Assembly: GCA_973895155.1 (NCBI GenBank)
Contig: OZ316898.1
Span: forward strand, 15,810,001 to 15,874,000
Source of the DNA: Marsupella aquatica
Taxonomy: Eukaryota; Marchantiophyta
DNA length: 64,000 bases
Direction of reading: 5' to 3'
A model generated the notes under the pieces. The model was not told the DNA's origin. It made no database searches and saw only the letters and a program-made list of their open reading frames with translations. The position numbers and the translations under genes are program-made. Positions 11,899-21,400 of the stretch are shown in pieces (positions within the stretch are counted from its first letter, which is position 1; each line of letters opens with the position of its first letter).

Positions 11899-12051
11899 AA
11901 AGGGGGAGTGTTGTAACTCATACTTGAGTTAAGTCTACCTTTGGGATAACTACCTATGTAACTACCCTAACTACTTAGGCCGTAGCCACATGTACATATC
12001 CTACCAAGAGTAAAGATGGAACCAACTCTTTGTCTCGTTTATCCTACAACA
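11899..12051 (+). repeat. Polypurine tract and 143-bp LTR of old copia element
   Basis: AAAGGGGGAG (11899-11908) directly precedes TGTTGTAACTC (11909). The LTR ends ATCCTACAACA at 12051, giving TG..CA ends. The length (143 bp) and the TGTT start resemble the 147-bp LTR of the intact copia at 23426, but the internal sequence is diverged. No matching 5' LTR was found. Confidence 0.7.
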
Positions 12052-12149
12052 GTTTCCGTGTTGTTCTTTTATTTATCAGTTTGGTGGTTTTGTTTTCTAT
12101 TCTTGTACTTTCAAATGGAGATTTTGAGACCTTTTTTTAAGATCACTGT

Positions 12150-12253
12150 TCACGACCATCCAAACACTGTTCACTGGTAACAGCTCCTTTTAACTGGTAC
12201 CAGAATCTGTTTCTTGTTACTGTTATCTGTTTGCTGTTGTTTGTAAATTCCCC
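12150..12253. repeat. Terminal-like sequence related to the 2.4-kb MITE
   Basis: Read on the minus strand this starts GGGGAATTTACAAACAACAG and continues with AACAGTAACAAGAAACAG and TGGTACCAG. It matches the left end of the MITE at 2360 (GGGGTATTTACAAACAACAG) over roughly 80 bp. The outward-facing end points right, toward the palindrome cluster at 12277. It could be the end of a neighbouring small element or a rearranged end of the large locus. Confidence 0.5.
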
Positions 12254-12276
12254 GCAGGATTCGGGTTCATAGTTAC

Positions 12277-12420
12277 TAGCGCCTGGCGCTACCTCTAAGT
12301 GTAAACAACTCTTGGGTGAGGACTATGAATGCCAATAATAATAGCGCCTTGCGCTACCTCTGGGTGCAAACATTCTTGGGTGAGGAGTACGAAGGCAATT
12401 AATAATAGCGCCTGGCGCTA
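12277..12420 (+). repeat. 64/65-bp tandem repeat, each unit opening with the palindrome
   Basis: TAGCGCCTGGCGCTA lies at 12277-12291, TAGCGCCTTGCGCTA at 12342-12356 and TAGCGCCTGGCGCTA at 12406-12420. Intervening sequence repeats (CCTCT.AGTG/GGTGCAAAC.. TCTTGGGTGAGGA.TA), so two full units and the start of a third are present. The 7-bp arms of the first and third palindromes pair perfectly around one base. Confidence 0.85.
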
Positions 12421-12881
12421 CCTATTTCAATGGACTTGAAAACATTCAATGGAAGGATAAGTACGATAACGCGATACAGTATGAGTCATTAAGTTGGCAT
12501 GCTTGAAGATCTCCACTGGATCTTCGCGAATCCGATCTGCCCGGGTCCAAATGTGTCAGAGAGGAAGCGTCCACGAAAGTTATATCAGAGGGTCCTCTTC
12601 GAAGTGGGTACCCAGGACCAAGTGCGAACTCTCCTTATATCTAGTCGTTCTCCTCCGATGTCCTCATTGTCAAGCCATTCTTCACTGAGTCGCAGTTGTG
12701 GCTCATCTTTTGGGCACGTGGTTCCCGTTCTCGCTTTCGGGCCCAGTTGTTCTTTTTGGCTTTTGTGCGCATTCTTGTTCTCCTTCTCATCCTCGTTTCT
12801 CATTCTTGTCCTAGTTCATGCTGTTGTCCTCCTTCACGTTCTTGTTTGCGCTTCTTGTTCTCGTCCTCATCCTCACTTTCA

Positions 12882-13310
12882 ATGGCACCTCCACGAGGGA
12901 AGGCAAAGGAGGAGGCACTTGTCCCGAGCGACACCGACCGGGAGACCCCCGCATCAAATAGCTTACCGCCTCGGCCAAATGCCGAGAGGACGACGGTTCC
13001 AATCTCGAAGAAGGGGAAACTCATCTCAAAGACGAAGAATGCCCCACCTGTGGGCCGCAGCGAAGGATCCAGTCGGCCAAATGCGAGCGGCCCAACTTCT
13101 GTTCCCGCTAGGGATATCGCCCCTACTTCAGTCGGCCGTCCAAGAGCTGACACTATCTGCACGGGGGTCTCCGAGCCTTCTTCATCCACTGAGAGTGATC
13201 GTTCTTCGAGTGGGGACTCATCACCGAGCAGGCGAGGATTTGCGTGGTATGGATCGAGCGACTCGAATGACGACTCTGATGCAAACAAGCCAAGTTGGTG
13301 GGAAGACTGA
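12882..13310 (+). CDS. Hypothetical Ser/Arg-rich acidic-tailed protein (142 aa)
   Basis: ATG at 12882 opens a frame of about 142 residues: a basic N terminus (MAPPRGKAKEEA), a Ser/Thr/Pro-rich middle with repeated Lys/Arg, and an acidic tail ending SWWED. No domain is recognised. Composition is similar to the acidic Ser-rich tails of the reading frames ending at 24040 and 24489, so I place it in the same element. It sits between palindrome clusters at 12.3-12.4 and 13.6-14.05 kb. It may be a free-standing small protein or a first exon of a longer transcript; the splice evidence is not clear. Longer frames on either strand here (12499-13338 plus, 12800-13477 minus) look like shadows of this composition-biased region. 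Confidence 0.4.
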   Translation: MAPPRGKAKEEALVPSDTDRETPASNSLPPRPNAERTTVPISKKGKLISKTKNAPPVGRSEGSSRPNASGPTSVPARDIAPTSVGRPRADTICTGVSEPSSSTESDRSSSGDSSPSRRGFAWYGSSDSNDDSDANKPSWWED

Positions 13311-13635
13311 TTTCCCGTTGTCAGAGCGTATCGTTTGAGTTCTGGAGAAACTTGGAGGATCCATCGAGGTTGATAGGATCTGTTTCCACTCATTTTTTTC
13401 CGATAGAAAACCCATACCGTTCCTTCCTCGTATGCCGGATTTCTAGTGTACTGTAACATTTTGTATATGAACGGCACAGCCGTTCGTTTTTACCTCGGTG
13501 TCAATGGTTTTGAATTCAGAAGACCAAGCTTTAATTTCCGGTTCTACTCCCGTGTTTGCATTGTATTTTTGAATGCGAACCTGATCTATTTCTTTGAAAT
13601 GGCCATAAACACTCGTTTGCTGTCAATGTTTTTAC

Positions 13636-14052
13636 TAGCGTTCGGCGCTATTATGAGAAACAAAGTGTCCGTAACACTGTCGTGACATGTCTTATCTTTA
13701 AAGTGTTTTTGATAGCGTTGGGCGCTATGAATGAAAGGAATCACAAGTCAGACCCGTTCGGAGTTATTTTTACTTTTATTTCAACAAATTCTGTTCAATT
13801 GATGTGCATTTTATAATTCATTGGAATATTCGTTGAATGAATGGGTTCATGTGGTCATGTTTGTTGTCATTGGACTCCGATTTCATCATTTATTTGAATA
13901 CTAGCGTCAAGCGCTACTAAAGTTGGCTTGTCGACACCTGCACAAAATTGGAAAATTTATAGACAATTGTGTTGATAGTACTGCCCGTAGCTACATTAAG
14001 ACGGTTTTTCAGATACATTTGAAAGTATGATGTATAATAGCGCCTGGCGCTA
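13636..14052 (+). repeat. Four dispersed 15-bp palindromes
   Basis: TAGCGTTCGGCGCTA at 13636-13650, TAGCGTTGGGCGCTA at 13713-13727, TAGCGTCAAGCGCTA at 13902-13916 and TAGCGCCTGGCGCTA at 14038-14052. The outer arms TAGCG/CGCTA are invariant while the central five bases vary. They lie in non-coding AT-rich sequence upstream of the methyltransferase-like gene. Confidence 0.85.
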
Positions 14053-15152
14053 TCCACACTACCGACACTGATGTGGTTCCAATGGTCACTTTCCAACGGT
14101 AATATTATAGTAGACTGAGGTTCATGGAACCCTTTTTGCTTTTGTCTAGGATGAAAGTCCAATCGGAGAATGCCATCTGTACTTGGGACCGTTGTAATCG
14201 AATGGCTGGTTCCATTGTATCGGTGTCTTAATACGAGGTGGACATCGCTCGTTTGGGATAATTTAGTCTGTCTACGCGCTCAGACCTCGGACTGTACAAG
14301 TTTGTCAAGTGCGTATGTGCATCCTTTATTGGTCCTGTACATTTTGAGACGTGATCGTCACAAGAATTGCACGGCGCGTACGACAGTGCCGGGTGGTCGA
14401 GTCGCTCTCCATGGCAACTTTTGGCTGGGTGATACGAGAATGGGGGAGGCTGATGGTGGTCATTCTGAGTCCTCTCAGTCTTCATTCGCTGGTTCAGTAT
14501 ACACCCGTCGCGTCACTCGATCGACTGCATCCCTGTCGACTTCCGAAGCTGAATCTGCACAGCCCTTCCCGAGGTTGAGGAGAGGGAGAATGGACCCTAA
14601 GGACGTCTCCATGGGTGAAGTTAGTGACATAGGCTTATCGATGGACGAGGTAATATCAAAGCACGCATTGTCGTTCGGGAAGGATTTTCGAGGATTTGAT
14701 AAGGAGCCACCTCAAATTCCTCTTTGTAGATTGCTCCCCATGGAGGTTGTTTGAACCTTACAGAAAGAAAGTGCATCGATCGAGAAGTTGAAAGAATCAT
14801 TCCGTGTCACCGGGTACAACTCGCGCATTGGGATGCCTTTCTACGTTCAGCCTGTGAATGCCGATGGGGTTTCTCAGATATGCACCAGCGAGATCCGGAA
14901 CTCTTGGGATCCAATCTGGGTCGTAGAGAATGACAAGTTTGAGGAAGAGTGTGATGCGGACCCAGCGTTCCATATTCTAAAAGATAAAATGTTTTGTGTG
15001 TTTGACGGAAATCATCGATTGTACTCGTGGTCAATCGTCACCAGGGAGAATCCAGACAACTTGAAGTATCATCCTCGTGTGATTTGTGTTATTTTCAATG
15101 GTGACAGAGGTTTGCTAGTTGAGCTCGAGGCGGCAATGCACACCGTGAACCA

Positions 15153-15279
15153 GTAAGTTCTATTCGTTAACTGTTGTTACCCCTGTCATTCATTTTGGAC
15201 CAAACATGCTTTGCAAAAGTGTTCATTCCCCAATTTTTGCTAGCGCCCGAAGCTACTAATTCCTTTTCATTGCATCCAG
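15153..15279 (+). other. Intron 1 of ParB/methyltransferase-like gene, with palindrome
   Basis: Donor GTAAGT at 15153, acceptor TGCATCCAG ending 15279, 127 bp. Splicing joins CA|G to give a glutamine and continues LGQAVVEPSW. A degenerate palindrome TAGCGCCCGAAGCTA lies at 15241-15255, close to the acceptor. Confidence 0.75.
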
Positions 15280-16613
15280 GCTTGGACAAGCAGTCGTCGA
15301 GCCTTCCTGGATTCTTGACGCGAACAGAATTTCCCAAATTTTGTCGCGTGATCTTGATCACTATAAGCCACTCATTGACAGCGCGAACATGGCAAAGTTT
15401 GAGGCAATCCAAAAGAAGACGAGAAAGGGGTCTTGGTTTACACATAAAATGCCACAGGATGCTCTCATCTACATTCTGTGTGTGGACAAAATCAAGTCTT
15501 ACTCAAATCAATTTAAGTCTGATATGGCTTTAGCCAAAGCTCAAGGGGCTTCTTGGTCAGAAGAGGAGACCACAAAGAGGCATGAGGCAATGATGAAGGA
15601 GGCGACCAAAGATTGGTCGATCAAAGTGACGAAGATCACCCCTTTACTTCATCCGGATTTTGGAGATTATTTGGGAACCTGTGCTGAGATGTATCCCGTA
15701 ACTGAGAAGAACAAACGGGAGAAGAAGCCAGACATAGTTGTATGCACAATGGATCGAGCCAGGTTGTTTACTGCTGTTTCATACCTGGATCCAAAATTGA
15801 GGTGCACCCTTCTAGTAGCCCACTGCACTCTCAAGATTCGGAAATAGTTTTTCCATCCTGCAAGTGTCAACGACAAGCCTGTGAAGCAGTGGTGCCATAC
15901 ATGGCATACTTGGAATTCTGTGGAGGGAATTGCAACTGGAATGCTTCACACTTCCTTCAAACAGATTTCTGACCGGATGTCGGCTGACCGTCTCACAAAG
16001 TCTAGGTGTGAGTCAATGGAGGCCATGCTTAAGATCATTCTCGATGAATTCAGAAACTTTGGGGATCTTGTCAAGGCAAAATTCTTCAACAACTTGTGGC
16101 CTTCCAAATATGCGGACAAGGAAGATTACATAGAGCGGAACCGGAAGAGAGCCAAACGATATCTATACCGGTTTTACATGTGGATGGAGCTTAGATCTCT
16201 TGACACTCTATGGGCATACCCGGCTGCATTTCAGAAATGGGTGTCTATCGAAGAGGGAGACGCTCTTGCCGACCTTTATTCGATGTACCCAGCGGAGGGA
16301 AAGTTTCCACCACGTTCATTGTCGGAGTGGGAGAGACTTCACTGTCCGTGGTACCTCGACACAGACAAATGGGATTTACCGTTCGACAAAGCTGAGAAGG
16401 ATGCCTTCATGAAGTTGCAAAAGTCCCAGATCCCTGCCAACTATGTGTCTGCAATGAAGCAAGGTCTCCAGTCTGATGTTGACGAATCTGCATCTGAGTT
16501 ACAGAAGAATTGTGAGTCTCTTGTCATGCACATTGACCGAAGCCGTAAGCCAAGAGCAAAGGCAAAGAATGAGTCAGCTGCACCAAGTGACTCCACAAGG
16601 TCCTTCAAGAAAA

Positions 16614-16747
16614 GTGAGTAGTCTAAGCGCTTTTTGGTTACTTGTTGGCGTTGCTTATGCAGGAGTTTCATTTGGAAATTCCTTTGATTAATAGCACCTG
16701 GCGCTAGTCTGAAAGGTTGGACTCATTCAAGTTTTTGTGCCTAACAG
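16614..16747 (+). other. Intron 2 of ParB/methyltransferase-like gene, with palindrome
   Basis: Donor GTGAGT at 16614, acceptor CTAACAG ending 16747, 134 bp. The junction makes an arginine codon (A|GA) and keeps frame into a Lys-rich linker. Palindrome TAGCACCTGGCGCTA lies at 16692-16706, with one change in the left arm. Confidence 0.75.
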
Positions 16748-17469
16748 GAGGTCGAAAGTCTGACACGGAGGTCCCGGCTGCCAAAGGGAAGAATGATGCA
16801 ACTCCTCAGGCATCGGAGGCAAACACTGGAGCTCAAGAAACCCCGGATCAAGGGACCCCGGATGGTGCTGGAAAATCCATTGTCCCTGTTGACGCAACTA
16901 GCACGAAGAAAAAGAAAAAGAGAGGCGCCGGTGAGGACAGAGCAGCATCATCTACTCGAGACATTATTTCCTGTGGACTCCAGAGAGATGTCGGGAATTT
17001 TAAGCGAAGGTGTTCTAGACACTATTTTGTGGAGTCCAATTTAAACTAATTTTACGATTCGGTATTTAACAAGGGGATGAAGCCCATGTGGGTTACTAAA
17101 GTTGAGGCCTGGGGAAAGGAATTGGTAAAGTCAGGAGACAGAGAGAAGGGAGTAATGCGTGGCGGAAAAGAGAGGGGCTTTGGTGTGGATGTTGGTTTCA
17201 TCTACATTCCCACTGGATTAAAACCAACACTTCTTGATCGGAAGGTTCCCAAGTGGAACCTTCAGGATTACACTATTCCCAACTCTTTCTTCCGAGCCAT
17301 GGAGCTGTTCCTTGCAGACGATGGCCTACTTGCAATTTTACACAGAGGAGACTATGATCAGGTATCTGAAGTGATTGCGGCTTGCCAGGATTCTAAGTGT
17401 TTCTAGTGTATTTCAACCCACCATGTGGTCATGACTACACCAATGTATAGGCCCCGATCTGATACTCAG

Positions 17470-17631
17470 GTAACAATTCCTCTTGCACATACTAGCGCCC
17501 AACGCTACTATCAGCATTCGCAATATCTACAATTCACTTATCTTTCGTAAGGATGAATGGTTGACTAGCGCCAAGCGCTAATATATGTGTCTATTTTCTT
17601 ATACTGCCTTCATTGGGAAACTGTGTTGCAG
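17470..17631 (+). other. Intron 3 of ParB/methyltransferase-like gene, with two palindromes
   Basis: Donor GTAACA at 17470, acceptor GTTGCAG ending 17631, 162 bp, phase 0. It holds TAGCGCCCAACGCTA at 17493-17507 and TAGCGCCAAGCGCTA at 17566-17580, 73 bp apart. Confidence 0.7.
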
Positions 17632-17739
17632 ATATTCACACTTACTCTTAATATATTTTGCCGCATTTTGACAAAGGGGAAGGGTCCCGAAAGACCCCAA
17701 GTTCCGGCCACTATCGAATGCAGAAGACCCTTTCGTCAC

Positions 17740-17926
17740 TGTTATGAATACACAAGATGATAGTAGTCAATAATCCCCACTCACTTCCATTATGCCAAGG
17801 ACTTATATAGTCCAGAAGGGTTAACATGGTTGGGTTAATGTTAACCTATCCTATACTATATAAGTCCTTGGCATAATGGAAGTGAGTGGGGATTATTGAC
17901 TACTATCATCTTGTGTATTCATAACA
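17740..17926 (+). repeat. Aberrant 5' LTR: inverted LTR end joined to forward LTR end
   Basis: Positions 17740-17855 are the exact reverse complement of the last about 116 bases of the 3' LTR. 17856-17926 is the last 71 bases in normal orientation. This creates a perfect palindrome with arms 17740-17810 and 17856-17926 and a 45-base loop, so U3 and part of R are missing in forward orientation. The 3' LTR is normal. Confidence 0.9.
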
Positions 17927-17945
17927 CGTTATCAGCGCGACTTGC
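17927..17945 (+). other. Probable primer binding site of copia element
   Basis: CGTTATCAGCGCGACTTGC follows the 5' LTR directly. The ATCAGCGCG core resembles the ATCAG-containing sites used by copia elements that prime from initiator methionine tRNA or a fragment of it. The tRNA match was not computed. Confidence 0.5.
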
Positions 17946-18472
17946 TCAATTACATTTTTTTTACATGTGCTCCCTCCCCAAAATCTGACAACTCAATAGA
18001 TCGAGGTCCACACAAAGAAAACAACACAATGTTGTGTGTTTTTTGCTCTAATGGCGAGAATAACCGCCTAACTACCTCCCAAGAATAGAGAAAACAAGCT
18101 TATGATCGAAGAACAAAGAACTGGCCATAGAGCGTCGAGCCTAATCACGAGCGAAGATTCTCAACCTTGAACGAAGGAGACAACGCGACGAGACGCGAAA
18201 AACAAAATAAAAGACATTGGCGAAAAGTGAAAACTTTGAGGACCGCACACAAGGACATACGAACGAACTCCATCGGGGACAATTTGGATGCGATTCAAGG
18301 GGCAGATGAGTCCCGTGCCTTGAGCGAAAGGATCGCAATCGTTTCTCTTTCTTTTGGTTAACTTGATCCATCACAACAGCCGATCGATCGGGCGGGACAA
18401 GGCAAAAGTCATAGGCATTTGATACAAAGGAACACCATATATTTATAAGGCCCAAAATCAGGCGAAATAGAC

Positions 18473-21400
18473 ATGGCGACATTGGAGAAGTTACATTTCC
18501 CAGCCCTACTAGTAGACGGCAGCAACTACTTGACATGGGCCGTAGATGCGGAAACATACTTCGCATCGTTGGAGCTTGAAGATACATTAATCACAGACCA
18601 AAATCTGACTCTACAACAGAAGGCCAAGGCCGTGTTCCTTTTGCGCCAGCACTTGGTTCCCTCACTAAAATCCCAATACATGAACGAAGTCAATCCACGA
18701 CTCCTGTGGGACAAGTTAAAGGCCCGATTCGACCATATGCGCGAAATATGGCTTCCTGAGGCTCGCCGCGATTGGTACAACCTACGAGTGATGGATCATA
18801 CTTCCATTGCTAACTACAACAGCGCTCTATTTAAAATTACCTCTCAACTAGAACTCTACGGCCATCCAGTCCCAGACGCAGATAAGATCGACAAGACACT
18901 GAGTACATTCCCCGAATCAAACATTGCACTCGGTACACAGTACCGAAATATGCAATTCACCACATATTCAGATCTTATCGCACATTTACTTGTAGAAGAG
19001 AAGCAACAGGTGGTCGCCATGCAAAACGCCCGAAAAAGACCTGCGGGAACAGAACCACCACCACACAAACCAGAGATAAATTACTATCAGCGAGATAACA
19101 TGGGACGAGGCCGACCAAGAGGCAGAGGCGGATACCAAGGCAGAGGTAGAAACCAATCCTACAGAGGTCGAGGATATCGACAATCATACAACACAAGAGG
19201 CAGGGGAGTAGGCGGTAGAGACAGGATGAGTGATAATGCATCGGACAACACCAAAGATGACAGGATGTGCTACCGATGCGGAAAAATAGGACACCTGAAG
19301 AAAAATTGTTGGGCATCGGACCAAACAGCCAGGAAACATACAGAATCAAGAGCTAGACTCAAACAAAACCCAGCAGGGAACTACATGGAGCTAGAAGAAG
19401 CAATAGCCACCTACAAAGACCCCGAACAACCTCATGAAGTGGAGACCCACATAGTAACTCCAGCAAGAGGACCCTACACACTACAAGACCCCAATCTAGG
19501 CATAATTGACAGCAGTACGTCTCATACAATACTAAAGGACAAGAAATATTTCCACTCAATTACCCCATCAGCCCGGCATATGACCACCATTTCAGGCACA
19601 AACCAGATTGAGGAGGGTAAAGGCACAGCCACGGTAATATTCCCAGGAGGCACTGCACTCGCCATCGAAGCAGCGATATTCGCCCCGCGAGCTACAAGGA
19701 ACCTCATCAGCTTCCGAGACATAGTCGCAAATAAATATCAACTGCGCACAGTGAAAACAGACGAAGAAGATACCCTCCAAATCGTGGAGGTTACCGAACA
19801 AGGTATACATATTAAAGAAACCTTACCCCTTATACCACCAGGCCTCTACGCAACTCAAATTCAAGCTCACTATGTCACTGCAGACTTACCTGATATCACA
19901 TACTTATGGCACTGTCGACTGGGACACCCCGGAGTAAATATGTACCGCAAAATTATTCATGACTCCCGTGGAATCCCCCAAGGAGTCAACCCATCAACAA
20001 AACAAAGGCAATGCCTGGCGTGCTCTCAGGGGAAGCTGATTACACGCCCACAAATACAGAAGACAATCTATGCCATCCCGAACTTCCTGGAACACCTGAA
20101 CGCAGATGTATGCGGCCCGATCCACCCACCAAGTGGACCGTTTAAGTATTTCCTGGCCATCATCGACTCTTCGACCAAATGGCTGCAAGTATCTCTACTC
20201 TCTACACGCAACTTGGTCTTCGCTAGGATACTGGCCAACATTCTAAAGCTTAAAGCACAATTCCCAGAACATCCAATTCGGAAACTGAGAGTGGATGGTG
20301 CAGGGGAATTCACCTCAAAAGCATTCGATGAGTTTTGCTGGGCAGCGGGCATTGACACTGAATACTCAGTCCCATATGTCCATTTCCAAAATGGAATGGC
20401 AGAATCCGTTATCAAGCGTATACAGATGATAACCAGACCCCTGTTAATGAATTCAAAGTTACCCCTATCCACATGGGGACACGCAGTCCTCCATGCTGCC
20501 ACACTGCTTCAATACAGACCATCGGCGTTCAACACAAAGACTCCACACCACTTAGCGTTCGGACTACCTCCAGACCTGTCACACCTGCGGGTATTTGGAT
20601 GCAAAGTCATGGTCCCAATACTGGGACCCAAGCGTACAAAAATCGGACCTCAAAGACAAGAAGGAATCTACATCGGAAATGACTCATCCTCGATCATTCG
20701 CTACCTGGAACCGACAACAGCCGATGTGTTTAAGGCCAGACATACAGATTGTCATTTTTACGAAGACACTTTTCCCACCCTAAGCATAGACAAACAAATG
20801 ACAGGGGACTTGCACCCACACCAGATCAACTGGAACAGCAGAAACTTACTCAACCAGGACCCGAGGACGAAACAAACGGATGCAGAAGTTAGACGATTAC
20901 TCCACCTCCACGAGATGCTGGATAAGATCCCAGATGCATTTAATGATGCAGCAAATGTTACAAAATCCCACAACGAGGCAACCAATGTACCAGCCAGAGT
21001 ACAAATGAATACTCCTCCAGCAACAGTAGCTGCCCCTAAGGCGAAAAGAGGTAGGCCACCAGGATCACATGATACCCAACCCCGCCAAAGACGCCCCAAT
21101 CAGGTAATTCCTGAAACTACTTTTCACTTCATTAATAATGAATCCGAGACACCAGACATATCGGGTAATGAGGAGATGTCAATTCAGTATAAGCATACAG
21201 GACAAATTTACACGAGACAAAACACTACTGTCGACGAACAATTTGCTTACCATATAGCTCAAGAAATAACCAATGATACTTCGGACCCTTTAACAATCAA
21301 AGAAGCACAAACAAGGTCAGATTGGCCACACTGGAAAGAGGCCATTGACACAGAAATGGATGCACTAATCCGTCGACAAGTCTTCGGACCAGTCAAACAA

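Larger units (their letters stand above)
10573..12051 (+). mobile_element. Ty1/copia 3' remnant with one LTR
   Basis: No open pol frame survives. The 3' region has the copia-type non-coding sequence GGTTTTAATGAGGTTACATC (11691-11710), which is paralogous to 23335-23350 in the intact copia, then a polypurine tract and a TG..CA LTR. The 5' part is missing where family A copy 2 ends. Confidence 0.6.

Noticed and set aside
12499-13477. Long overlapping frames on both strands (279 aa plus, 225 aa minus) as genes
   Set aside because: Composition-biased, mutually overlapping, no similarity; the ATG-initiated frame at 12882 with coherent charged composition is preferred.
17740-17926. Palindrome at the copia 5' end as part of the TAGCG palindrome family
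   Set aside because: It is made of LTR sequence and shares no TAGCG/CGCTA core.
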